Positions 53,465-62,000 of a DNA stretch of 64,000 nucleotides are shown here, one piece after another. The notes under the pieces were generated by a model. That model searched no databases and was not told the DNA's origin. It saw nothing but the letters and a program-made list of their open reading frames with translations. Each line of letters opens with the position of its first letter. Position 1 is the stretch's first letter. The stretch lies in contig NZ_JAHLZZ010000001.1 of NCBI RefSeq assembly GCF_018967845.1, positions 2,046,001 to 2,110,000 on the forward strand, given 5' to 3'. The DNA is from Hymenobacter siberiensis (lineage in GTDB: Bacteria > Bacteroidota > Bacteroidia > Cytophagales > Hymenobacteraceae). A program made the translations under genes and the position numbers.

Positions 53465-54244
53465 TCAGGCGGCGCGCCGGGCGGCACTGCCGCCGGCCAC
53501 CAGCGTTTGGAAGGCGCGGTGCCCGGCCCGCACCCGCTCGTATGGGAGTGCCGACAGGGCCAGCTCGCCGTACCACACAAACTCAAACTGCCGGGTTATT
53601 TCCCGGAAATCGGCCCGTAGCGTTCCGGTCGGTGGCAATTCGGCCAGGTAGGTGTGGTTGGTTTTATCGGGCTGCCAGTTGATGAGGCCACGGTCCGACA
53701 TGGTTTTCAGCAGCTGCAGGTAGCCCAGGCGCACGGCCAGCCGCCAGTTGCCGGCCGCCTCCGCCTCGGCCAGTCGGGTGGTAAAGTCCACTTCGTGAAT
53801 ATTTTCGGCGGCGGTGTCGTAGGCCAGCGGCACGCGGCGGGGCGAGCGGCCCAACATGGCCGTGAAGTCGATTTGCAAAAGCTTGAGTACCACAAATACG
53901 CCCGCCCCTAAAAACAGCGCATAAAACACCCAGCGCCAGAAGTGGCCGTAGCTACGGCTGTTCAGCCACTCAATAATCGTCTGCCACACCCGCGCCCAAA
54001 ACAGGCTCCAGGCGCTTTGCTCGGCGCGGGTCGTGGGCTCAAGGTACTGAAACTCGCGCTGCCCGCGCAGCTCCTGCAGGCGGGCGGCATCGGGGCGGCG
54101 CAGGCGCGGGGCCGGGCCGGTATCGGGTGGCAGCGGCTGGGCGGCAGCGGGCCGTTCCGGAGCATCGGGCAGGGCGGCCCGGGCCGGCGCAGTCAGCACC
54201 AACAGCAGCAGCAAGACCCGAAACCAGGATGAGAAAGCAGACAC
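53465..54244 (-). CDS. DUF4129 domain membrane protein
   Basis: A signal peptide (WFRVLLLLLVLTAPARA) is followed by a Pro-rich stretch, a helix near residues 105-122 (HFWRWVFYALFLGAGVFVVLKLL) and then the DUF4129 region: FTTRLAEAEAAGNWRLAVRLGYLQLLKTMSDRGLINWQPDKTNHTYL, REITRQFEFVWYGE. DUF4129 proteins are found with MoxR and DUF58 partners. The gene lies 17 bases upstream of DUF4350 on the same strand. Confidence 0.88.
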   Translation of the reverse strand: MSAFSSWFRVLLLLLVLTAPARAALPDAPERPAAAQPLPPDTGPAPRLRRPDAARLQELRGQREFQYLEPTTRAEQSAWSLFWARVWQTIIEWLNSRSYGHFWRWVFYALFLGAGVFVVLKLLQIDFTAMLGRSPRRVPLAYDTAAENIHEVDFTTRLAEAEAAGNWRLAVRLGYLQLLKTMSDRGLINWQPDKTNHTYLAELPPTGTLRADFREITRQFEFVWYGELALSALPYERVRAGHRAFQTLVAGGSAARRAA

Positions 54245-54317
54245 GAATAAAGCGGGGAGAAGGTATAAGTTCAGGTTTTCAGCAAGTTGGCTGGTATAGC
54301 CACTGCCGAAAGTAATG

Positions 54318-55283
54318 CTAGTATTCGCCTTCGTCGTCGGGGCGGTAGTCGGTATTGTGCACGGCGGCCGGGGCCTGGCCCAGCTGGTTCACCATGTTGC
54401 GCAGGCCCACGCCATCGCGGCGCTCTACCAGGTTAAAATATTGGAAGGCAATGGCCAGTAAGATAGGCGGGTAAATGAGCAGGTTTATCAGGCCGGTAAG
54501 AGCCGACGTGATAACGGTGAACAAACCCAATGAGCTGCTGGGGTCAGTGGTCTGAAGAAAGCCAACCTGCTTGGCCGCGAAATACGACACGCCGCCCACT
54601 ACGCTGCCCACCACGGCTAGCACAATGCCCAGCGCAAACGACATCACCATTATCAGCCCGAACGTAGACCACCACTTGCCCCGCACCAGCTGCAGGCAGC
54701 GCCGGCAGGTGCCCATAAAACCCGTGCCCTCCACCACTTTTGTAATATAAAACAAGCTGAAGGCCACCGAAAGGTAGATACCGGGGAAACCAAGTAGAAA
54801 AAAGCCAATAATTATCAATATCAGCAAGCCGAAATACGACAGGTAGGAGCCGATGAATTCGCGTTTCACCACCTCCCACACTTCCCCCACAGCGATGGGC
54901 GCGGGCGAGGGCACGGGCCGCAGGCAGCAGCGCACGTAGCCGTACACGGTGAGCACCAGAAACATAATGAAAATGCCGCTGATGGCCACGTTTATCCAGT
55001 AAATGGGCGATTGGTACATGCCGTTGAGCATCGTCAGCTGTTGCAGCTTGCTCGCGCCGGTGCCAGCTACGTGCAGGGCCTGGGTTAGTATCTGATTTTG
55101 GAGCAGGGCTGTCAATATGCCCTGCAAGATGGCCGTTGGCAGCACCAGGTAAAGCATGGCCTGGCCCAGCCCCCGCCAATGAGCGCCGATAAATTCGAAG
55201 GTGGCCGAAAACTTCTGGCCGAAATCCCGCAGCTGGCGAAAATCCGACTCCTGGGTGAAGCGCGTGGTAGTACGTGGAATCAT
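54318..55283 (-). CDS. Polytopic membrane protein, 321 aa, hypothetical
   Basis: Six or more hydrophobic segments (for example AMLYLVLPTAILQGILTALL, YWINVAISGIFIMFLVLTVYGYV, SYFGLLILIIIGFFLLGFPGIYLSV and FGLIMVMSFALGIVLAVVGSVV) and a long N-terminal amphipathic part (FRQLRDFGQKFSATFEFIGAHWRG) are visible. It resembles the membrane-domain family found with glycerophosphodiester phosphodiesterases and DUF975 proteins, but this is only a resemblance. Its place between DUF4129 and SpoIIM links it to the MoxR cluster. Confidence 0.75.
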   Translation of the reverse strand: MIPRTTTRFTQESDFRQLRDFGQKFSATFEFIGAHWRGLGQAMLYLVLPTAILQGILTALLQNQILTQALHVAGTGASKLQQLTMLNGMYQSPIYWINVAISGIFIMFLVLTVYGYVRCCLRPVPSPAPIAVGEVWEVVKREFIGSYLSYFGLLILIIIGFFLLGFPGIYLSVAFSLFYITKVVEGTGFMGTCRRCLQLVRGKWWSTFGLIMVMSFALGIVLAVVGSVVGGVSYFAAKQVGFLQTTDPSSSLGLFTVITSALTGLINLLIYPPILLAIAFQYFNLVERRDGVGLRNMVNQLGQAPAAVHNTDYRPDDEGEY

Positions 55284-55307
55284 AACCGAAAAAAGGAAGG
55301 CAAAAAA

Positions 55308-56273
55308 TCAGGATTTAGGTGCGGCCAGCGCCGCGCCCTGCTGCCGCAGCCGCCACGGGTACCACCCGAAATACCACAGAATGAATGCCGCTGAGCCGCC
55401 GATAATGGCCACGCTGGCCGCCACCGGCATCTCGGTGTGGCGCGTCACGAAGCTCTCCAGAAAGCCGGCCAGGATGAAAATGGGCACCAGCCCCAGCGCC
55501 AGCTTACCGCCCTCGCGGGCCGCGTGCCGGAACGACTCGGCCCGGCCGTGAGTGCCCGGAAACAGGATGCCCTTCGCCATCACAAACCCCGCGCCGCCGG
55601 CCAGCACAATGGCCGAAATCTCCAGCGTGCCGTGAATCCAGATGGTAAGCACCGAGGCCGCCAAGACGTGCTGCTTGTAGAAAAAATACTGGAACGAGCC
55701 CAGCATCAGGCCGTTGTAGAACAGCGCCGCGCCCGTGCCCAGCCCCGCCGTGATGCCCATTGCAAAGGCCGTGAGCGCCACCTTGATGTTGTTGAAGGTG
55801 ATAAAGAGAAACATCGACGTTTCCTCGTCGCTCTTGTAAATGGCCATCGGGTCGCCCCGGCGGATGTTTTCCAGCGTTTGGTTCACGTAGCCATCGCCCA
55901 GAATGCTGCGCACAAAGGTGTCGTCGTACGCCGCCGAAAGCGCGCCCAGGGCCGTGCACAGCACAAAAAACAGCAGCGTCCAGGCCAGCACGCCCTGGTG
56001 GCGGCTCACCACCAAGGGCAGCTCGCGCACCCAGAAATGCCCGAAACGGCCCCGGCCCTCGGCTTTGTTCTTATAAATGGCTTGGTGCAGCTTGCCGGTG
56101 AGGCCGTTGAGGTAGGCCGTGGTGGGCGACTCCGGGTAGAAGGTTTGGGCGTAGGCCAGGTCGTCGGTCAGGGCTACGAAGCGGGCGGCCAGCTCGTCGG
56201 GATTGGCGGCGGACTGGGTTTCGTATTGCTGCCACCGGGCCTGGTTTTGCCGCAGAAAAAGGGCTTCGCGCAT
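55308..56273 (-). CDS. Stage II sporulation protein M-like (SpoIIM) membrane protein
   Basis: The 321-residue protein carries the SpoIIM/DUF95 pattern: MREALFLRQNQARWQQYE, then FNNIKVALTAFAMGITAGLGTGAALFYNGLMLGSF with several helices, IWIHGTLEISAIVLAGGAGFVMAKGIL (the HGxLE segment), and FILAGFLESFVTRHTE. Members are widespread in non-sporulating bacteria next to RDD proteins and MoxR clusters. It is the first gene of the minus-strand cluster and diverges from the RDD gene. A TACCTTTA box on the minus strand at 56293-56300 may be its -7 element, but no -33 box was seen. Confidence 0.92.
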   Translation of the reverse strand: MREALFLRQNQARWQQYETQSAANPDELAARFVALTDDLAYAQTFYPESPTTAYLNGLTGKLHQAIYKNKAEGRGRFGHFWVRELPLVVSRHQGVLAWTLLFFVLCTALGALSAAYDDTFVRSILGDGYVNQTLENIRRGDPMAIYKSDEETSMFLFITFNNIKVALTAFAMGITAGLGTGAALFYNGLMLGSFQYFFYKQHVLAASVLTIWIHGTLEISAIVLAGGAGFVMAKGILFPGTHGRAESFRHAAREGGKLALGLVPIFILAGFLESFVTRHTEMPVAASVAIIGGSAAFILWYFGWYPWRLRQQGAALAAPKS

Positions 56274-56442
56274 GGGGCGTGGGATAGGACCTTAAAGGTA
56301 GCACAAGCGGCTGTAGTCGCAGAATGTTAGAAAAAAAGATGGTGGGCTGAGAGTGTTGCCCAGCTAGTTATATGCCCGGCGCTGGCGTACTTTTCGCGGC
56401 CAAATCCTGGCCGCTACTTACCCCACTACTGCCTGCCCGCTC

Positions 56443-57162
56443 ATGAGTACCATCCGCATTCAGACGACCCAGAACGTTTCCCTCGAATATGAGATTGCCA
56501 GCATTGGCGACCGCATCGTGGCGTCAATTATCGACTATGGCCTGTATTTCGTGTGGTTCATTGCCTGGAGCGTGCTCAATGGCCAGTACCACCTGAGCCC
56601 CGGCGGGCGCGCCGGCCAGGTGATACCCCTGCTGCCCACCACCTTCTACATGCTGGCCTGCGAGGTGTTCCTCAACGGCCAGACGCTGGGCAAAAAAGCC
56701 CTTAGCCTGCGCGTGGTGCGGATGGATGGCACCCGTGCCGGCCTCGGCGACTACCTGCTGCGCTGGCTGCTGCGGCCCATCGAAATTGTGGCCACTGCGG
56801 GCGTGGTGGCCCTGGTTACCATCCTGCTCAACGGCCGGGGCCAGCGCCTGGGCGACCTCGCGGCCGGTACCACCGTCATCAGCCTCAAAAAGCGGTCCGG
56901 CTACGCCACGCCGTTGGCGGCCGAGGTAACGGCCATTGCGGGCTACCAGCCGGTATTTGCCCAGGCCGCCGCCCTGTCCGACCACGATGTGGCGCTCATC
57001 CGCAAGCTGCTTCACCACGGCAGCAAGCAGGAAAACTATTTGCTGCTGAACGAGGTGGCCAACAAGGTGAAGTCCATCACCGGCATCCAGACCAGCCTGC
57101 AGGATGGCCCGTTTCTGAAAACCATTCTGCGCGACCACGCGCATCTGGCCGTGCACGGCTGA
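56443..57162 (+). CDS. RDD family membrane protein
   Basis: The 239-residue protein has the RDD hallmarks: EYEIASIGDRIVASIIDYGLYFVWFIAW in the first helix, TLGKKALSLRVVRMDGTRAG, and LRPIEIVATAGVVALVTILLNGRGQRLGDLAAGTTVI. Function is not established; some RDD proteins are Na+/H+ antiporters. The C-terminal 80 residues are soluble and helical. The gene diverges from SpoIIM and its cluster, the usual pairing in Bacteroidota and Actinobacteria. A TACTTTTC box at 56388-56395 may be a -7 element. Confidence 0.92.
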   Translation: MSTIRIQTTQNVSLEYEIASIGDRIVASIIDYGLYFVWFIAWSVLNGQYHLSPGGRAGQVIPLLPTTFYMLACEVFLNGQTLGKKALSLRVVRMDGTRAGLGDYLLRWLLRPIEIVATAGVVALVTILLNGRGQRLGDLAAGTTVISLKKRSGYATPLAAEVTAIAGYQPVFAQAAALSDHDVALIRKLLHHGSKQENYLLLNEVANKVKSITGIQTSLQDGPFLKTILRDHAHLAVHG

Positions 57163-57200
57163 GGGCTGAGCGGACTGTTAAAATCAATCGTATGCAAATC

Positions 57201-57245
57201 TCACCTGCCGGTCTGACCGCCCCAGGCGGTCAGACCGGCAGGTGA
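57201..57245. repeat. Perfect 21-bp inverted repeat
   Basis: Arms at 57201-57221 and 57225-57245 (start tcacctgccggtctgaccgc) pair perfectly around a 3-base loop. No T-run follows. It stands 13 bases before the terminator, between the convergent RDD and M36 genes. Confidence 0.7.
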
Positions 57246-57258
57246 CTTACTTCCTACG

Positions 57259-57291
57259 AAAAAGGCCCGCTGAAACTCAGCGGGCCTTTTT
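57259..57291. terminator. Bidirectional terminator between the RDD and M36 genes
   Basis: A 15-bp stem (57259-57273 with 57277-57291) with a 3-base loop has A and T ends on both sides. The convergent genes end at 57162 and 57312. Confidence 0.85.
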
Positions 57292-57311
57292 AATAACTGG
57301 TTAATCAGCGG

Positions 57312-60300
57312 TTATTCCCGCTCTACGCGCAGCATGGTGCTGCTGCCGTCGGGCAGCTGCAGGCGCACCAGGTAGAGGCCGGCGCGCAGACTGGCGGCTT
57401 CGTTCCAGGTGAGGTTGCTGGTGCCGGCGGCCACGCGCTCCACGGTGCGGTGCAGCAGCTGGCGGCCGGCCACGTCATAGAGGGTGAGCTCCATTTGGGG
57501 CTGGGCCGAAGGCAGGTTCAGGCGCAGCTGCAGGCCCTGCGAGCCGAAGGGGTTGGGCTGGGCCGTGAACTCGCTGGCCTGCGCCAAACCGGCTTTCTGG
57601 GCCGTTACGGCGGCGGGCAGCAGGTAGGTGGTCACCGTTTGCGTGCTTTGCAGGGTGTTGGCACCGTTGCGCAGCTCCACAATCTGGTTGCCACCGCAGC
57701 CATTGATAACCTGGATGTCATCGATAAACCAGCCCTCAAACGTGCCAGGGCTGCCATCGTCGGTGCGGGTGCGGAAACGGACGAGCATGGGCATGCCGGC
57801 GAAGGAGCGCAGGTCGAGCGCCGAGCGGATGAAACCGGCGGTGCCCGTTACGCTCCGGCCCGAGAAGCACTTCTGGCCGGGGGCGGTGGTGCTGGCATCG
57901 AAAGTGCTGTTGTAGCCATTCTGCAGCCAGAGGGTGGCCGGGTTCTGCCAGGTGGTGCCGTTGTTGGTGGAAATTTCCACCGTGCCGCCATCGTAGCTGC
58001 CCTCAAAGTCGAAGTAGTGATAGATGGAGAGCACCGACAGGCCCGTGGGCGTGAACGGGGCCGACGTCAGCACGAAATCGGTGGGCGTGGCCGGGGCCGT
58101 GGCCCACCACGAGGTGGTGCCGCTGTTGGCGTGGGCCGTGCTGGTGGCCCAGGTAGCCGTGCCGGTGATGGGCGTAGCTGCAAAGCCGCCTGCCGTGTTG
58201 GCCTCGCGGTTGTCGTTCACGGGCGTAACCGGGGCGCAGGCCCCGGCCGTCGTGGCCTGGCTCTGGAAGCGCAGCGTGCGCGTCTGGCCCAGTGCGGTGA
58301 AGTTGAGATTGCTGAACGTCACTTTGTTGCCTATCAGCGTGCCGCCGGTGGTGCTGCTTACAAACTGCATGCCCGTGGGCAGCTCGGTGGTGAGGGTGTA
58401 GGGAGCGGTGGGCAGGCTGCAGTTGCAGGTCAGCTTGTACTCGTTGCTGAACGTGTTGCCGGAAACCAGCGGCGTTACCTTTTGCAGCGTGACGGGCGGC
58501 GGCATGTCGAAAGCCGCCGTTTGGTCGGTAGCACTGCCCGAAGAGCCCTGCACGGCACTGTAGCCCATGCCCCGGCGCGCAAAGGCGTTCCAGATGGTGC
58601 AGTGGTACTGGCCCTGATAGAGCAGGGAGTCGGCGGCCAGAATGGCATCGCGCGAATCGAGGAAGCCGGGCTGGCAGGGCTGCAGCTTCAGGCCTTGCAT
58701 CACGAGCTGCATGGCAACATTGTTGCCACCGTTGGCAGCGCCGTTATACAGGTTGGGCTCGATGCGGCCGCGCTGCTGAATCACGTTCCAGGTCATGTCC
58801 CACAGCACCGCGCACCAGATTTCGCCAATGGCGTGCACCTCGGGGTTGGTGGCCACGTTGGCGTAGGTCAGTGGGTTTACCGTGAGGCTGGTAGAGTAGG
58901 GGTAGCGGCGGATGCCCCTGGCCGTAGCGGCCTGGCCGCTGGCGTAGGTGCCCACGGGGCGGGCGTTGGGGCCGTCGGCGAGGGCAGCGGTGGCCCAGTC
59001 GGTGGTCATCATCAGGGCCAGGTAGTCGCTCCAGCCTTCGCTGCCTTGCTCAGCGTTGTTGAGGCAGCTGCTGTTGGAGGGGCCGCCCGTGAGGCGGGTC
59101 GATACGCCGTGGCCATATTCGTGCACCACAATGCCGTTGTCGAGGTCGCCGTCCAGCATGGGGTTGGGAGCTGGAGCGCGGGGCAGGGTCACTTGCACGT
59201 TGTTGGCAATCTGGGCGGCCAGGGCCGCGCCGTCGGCTTGCGAAATCATCACCGAAGGAATGGTAACGGTGTTGTCGGTGCCGCCCATTACCGTGGGGGC
59301 GTTGGCCACGTTATTCACCACAATGGCGGCAATGGCACCGGCCAGCTGGGCGTTTTTCACCTTGGGAGCAAAGCTGCAGGTACCCCGGTAAATCAGCGCG
59401 ATTTTGCCGGTGAGCGCGGTGCCGGTAGCGGCCACGCAGCCCAGGTTACCCGCATCGCCATACAGTGCCAGCTGCCCCGAGATGGGACCCAGCGTGGCCA
59501 GACCATTGGCGGTGCTGAAACCGCCCTCCACGGCCGTGTAGCTGCCGGCCAAGGTGCTGGGGGCCGTCACGGTCAGAGCGTAAGCCTGGGCAGGGGCAGT
59601 CCAGAGGTACATCTGCATGCGGCCGCTGCTGCCATCGGCCGGCGTGCTGAAGTTGGCGTTGTTGGTGCCGGCGCCGTCCTGGGCTTCGGCCTTCACGTAG
59701 TCGTTGCCGCTGCCGCCCCGGCCCAGGTTATCGGCCTGGAAGTTGCCGGCGGCCTCCGTGAAGCCGTACTGATAGGTGATGTCGTGAATGATGTTGTTCC
59801 AGTAGAACAGGTTCACCACGGCCGCGTTGCGGTTGATAGCACCGCCGGGCGTAGTCGTAAAGTCAGGCGTGTAGTTGAAGCTGAGGCTCGGAGCCGCCGT
59901 TTGCGAGTTGGCGTAGTTGCCGGGCGCGTTAACGTTGGCCGCATCGTCGTAAGCCGCCACGTTGTTGCCCCGCGTGAAGGCATAGTTGGTGGTGCCGTCG
60001 AAGTTCCAGCCGTGGGTGGTGGCATTGTTGGTGGCACCAGCCTTCAGCCACGGGTCGGTTTCGGTCTGAAGACCTGTAGCAGCGGGCCGCTCCCGGGGGA
60101 AGGGCACCACCAGGTACGATGATGCAGTGGTGGTGGGCGGCGGGGGCGGTGGCAAAAACTGCGCGGCGGCACTCATCGTGCCTTTGGCGGCCGTGGCGGC
60201 TGGCTGGGCGCGGTGGGCAGCGGCTTCGCTCACCGTCCAGTTGTCCTGGCTCACGAAGGTACCCGTGGCGGCATCTATCCGTACGTTCCACCAGTCGGGC

Positions 60301-60866
60301 GAGCCCAGCAGGTCGATGTTCACGTTCCAGGTTAGGTGGGGCTTGGCGGCCTCATCAAACGCCCAGGTCAGGCTGGCCACGATGTCGTGCCGGGCCACGC
60401 CGCTGGCGGCGAACGTCTGGCGGGCTTCGGGTCCGTTCGCTTCCGTGAGGCGCATCGGGGTAGCGGCAAAGGGCTGGTCCAGGTGCTGCAGGGCGCGGCT
60501 CACGGCCACAGTAGCCGTGATGGCCGGCGTGGCGGGCACGGCGGCCAGCTGCTTAGCCGGCACAAACGCCCCGGCGTGGGAGGCCAGTCGCCCGCCCATA
60601 AAGGCCAGCGACTGCACCTTATTAAATACCGGAATGCCCTGGTACAATTGCTGCACATACATGTGCTCCAGGCCGTTGGCGTCGGCGTAGGCACTGCTCA
60701 GGCGCAGGTCGGCAGGCGCGAAGCCGGGGCCGGCCCACTGGCTGCGCACGGCCAGCACTTTTTCCATGGCCTGCTGGGAGGGTATGGACTGCGCGTGTAG
60801 CGCAGACAGCGGTAGCAGGCCGAGCAGGGCCAGGCTCAGCTTTTGAAAAGTAAAAGGTTTACTCAC
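57312..60866 (-). CDS. Exported M36 (fungalysin) metallopeptidase with type IX secretion signal, 1184 aa
   Basis: A zinc metalloprotease secreted through the type IX system. From a GTG at 60866 the product has a signal peptide (FQKLSLALLGLLPLSALHAQ), a propeptide-like region, the M36 domain with HEYGH at residues 582-586 and a downstream GWSDYLALMMTTDW part, an inserted PA-like domain (CSFAPKVKNAQLAGAIAAIVVNN), a beta-domain with repeated Cys and Thr, and at the end a C-terminal sorting domain (GLQLRLNLPSA...YDVAGRQLLHRTV...GLYLVRLQLPDGSSTMLRV). The frame is open to an ATG at 60926, but that lies upstream of a promoter-like box at 60909-60916, so the GTG is preferred. Confidence 0.92.
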   Translation of the reverse strand: MSKPFTFQKLSLALLGLLPLSALHAQSIPSQQAMEKVLAVRSQWAGPGFAPADLRLSSAYADANGLEHMYVQQLYQGIPVFNKVQSLAFMGGRLASHAGAFVPAKQLAAVPATPAITATVAVSRALQHLDQPFAATPMRLTEANGPEARQTFAASGVARHDIVASLTWAFDEAAKPHLTWNVNIDLLGSPDWWNVRIDAATGTFVSQDNWTVSEAAAHRAQPAATAAKGTMSAAAQFLPPPPPPTTTASSYLVVPFPRERPAATGLQTETDPWLKAGATNNATTHGWNFDGTTNYAFTRGNNVAAYDDAANVNAPGNYANSQTAAPSLSFNYTPDFTTTPGGAINRNAAVVNLFYWNNIIHDITYQYGFTEAAGNFQADNLGRGGSGNDYVKAEAQDGAGTNNANFSTPADGSSGRMQMYLWTAPAQAYALTVTAPSTLAGSYTAVEGGFSTANGLATLGPISGQLALYGDAGNLGCVAATGTALTGKIALIYRGTCSFAPKVKNAQLAGAIAAIVVNNVANAPTVMGGTDNTVTIPSVMISQADGAALAAQIANNVQVTLPRAPAPNPMLDGDLDNGIVVHEYGHGVSTRLTGGPSNSSCLNNAEQGSEGWSDYLALMMTTDWATAALADGPNARPVGTYASGQAATARGIRRYPYSTSLTVNPLTYANVATNPEVHAIGEIWCAVLWDMTWNVIQQRGRIEPNLYNGAANGGNNVAMQLVMQGLKLQPCQPGFLDSRDAILAADSLLYQGQYHCTIWNAFARRGMGYSAVQGSSGSATDQTAAFDMPPPVTLQKVTPLVSGNTFSNEYKLTCNCSLPTAPYTLTTELPTGMQFVSSTTGGTLIGNKVTFSNLNFTALGQTRTLRFQSQATTAGACAPVTPVNDNREANTAGGFAATPITGTATWATSTAHANSGTTSWWATAPATPTDFVLTSAPFTPTGLSVLSIYHYFDFEGSYDGGTVEISTNNGTTWQNPATLWLQNGYNSTFDASTTAPGQKCFSGRSVTGTAGFIRSALDLRSFAGMPMLVRFRTRTDDGSPGTFEGWFIDDIQVINGCGGNQIVELRNGANTLQSTQTVTTYLLPAAVTAQKAGLAQASEFTAQPNPFGSQGLQLRLNLPSAQPQMELTLYDVAGRQLLHRTVERVAAGTSNLTWNEAASLRAGLYLVRLQLPDGSSTMLRVERE

Positions 60867-60908
60867 GGGCAAAAAATGGAGTGATGAAATGGTTTGGACT
60901 CTGAAAAC

Positions 60909-60939
60909 TAAATGTACAACATTCAACGGAGTTACCCAA
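60909..60939 (-). promoter_or_regulatory. Putative promoter of the M36 gene
   Basis: On the minus strand a TACATTTA box (60909-60916) is preceded by TTGG (60936-60939) with a 19-base spacer. It lies 43 bases upstream of the GTG at 60866. Confidence 0.5.
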
Positions 60940-60970
60940 TAATGGCAAGCATACCAATGTATTAAATACG

Positions 60971-61737
60971 CTAAAGGCTCTGCTTTTGAAGTGAGCAGGC
61001 CGTGTTGGTACCGGCCACCGACGAGTAAATATCCATGTCCAGGCTCGAAGCCGTGGCGTTGGCCGTAATGCCCGAAGCGCCCACCGCATTTAGAGTGCCG
61101 TTGTTGGGCGGGTTCTGAGTGGTGAGGATGTTCAGGCTCAGGTCGTAGTTGTAGAGGGTGGTGGCGGTGGCCAGGGGGCCGGCCATGCTGTTGGTATAGG
61201 CCACGGCCCCAATGTTGGGCGTAGCAGCGGCGTTGGCATCGGTAGTGGCGTAGGCTAGGTTGCCGTCGGTGGCGGCCAGCGCGCCGTTGGTGGGGTTTAG
61301 GCGGAAGTTGCTTTTGTTGTTGTCCGTGAGGCGGATGCGGTCTAAGGTCGGGTTAAAATCGAAGCCGATGCGGGTCGTGTTGGTGCCCAGGTTCAGGGTG
61401 AGGGCCGTGCCTACGGTAGTAAGCGCGCCAGTAGTGGCGTTCAGAATATAGAGCTGCACCTGCGTGGTAGCCGCAACGTAGCCCAGGGCAAACAACTGGC
61501 CGGTGTTGGGGCGGCTGTCGGGCCCTACCAGCGTTTGGCCGGTCCCCCAGGCCGGTGATGGCCGTCGTGGCCGTGAGCGTGCCCGGAGTCGTGGCCTGAA
61601 ACGTGACCAGGCAGGCTGGTGGCAGTGGCAGAAGTCTGGAGGCCGTAAACCGTTTGGGTGTGGCCCGGCGCGGCATTCAGCAGAAACAGTCCGGCCGTTG
61701 CAGCGGCCAGCTTTAGCGAAGTGGAAAGGTGTTGCAT
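60971..61737 (-). pseudogene. DUF4394 gene with two frameshifts
   Basis: The pieces fit one exported DUF4394 protein. A first frame gives the signal peptide (MQHLSTSLKLAAATAGLFLL...GHTQ) and TVYGLQTSATATS. A second gives LVTFQATTPGTLTATTAITGLG. A third gives GQTLVGPDSRPNTGQLFALGY and the rest to the stop at 60971. The first break coincides with a tandem cctgcctg (minus strand, 61608-61615), as if 4 bases were duplicated. The second is a run of five G (61544-61548) where four would be in frame. Removing 4 and 1 bases gives 762 bases, an intact 253-residue frame. The homopolymer could also be a sequencing error. Confidence 0.75.
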
Positions 61738-62000
61738 GACAATCAGGTATTTTGTGAAGATATGGTGAAGAGTATTTAGCTGCGAGGGAGGCGCCAAAGC
61801 ATATTTACTTTAATCTGGTTTTAATTCAAATAATCGGTGAGGCACAAAAGTGGCTACTGCCCTGTTGGCCAGGCCAGTAGCCGTCCGCAAACCAAAGCAC
61901 CCCTTACGGCCCGCCTGGCGGACAATAAGGGGTGCGAAAAAAAACCGCTGCGGCTGGATAAGTCCAGCTTCGTGCAGGTGGCTAACCTATTGATTAATGG
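61738..62000. other. Intergenic region with a hairpin
   Basis: No gene is seen in these 263 bases. A hairpin lies at 61907-61935, with arms gcacccctta and taaggggtgc, downstream of the minus-strand SusD gene. The T-run on the minus strand precedes rather than follows the stem, so I do not call it a terminator. Confidence 0.5.

Noticed and set aside
57450..60122. 890-codon open frame on the plus strand
   Set aside because: It lies wholly opposite the M36 metallopeptidase, which has clear domains, an active site and a signal. The frame is a by-product of GC-rich codon third positions.
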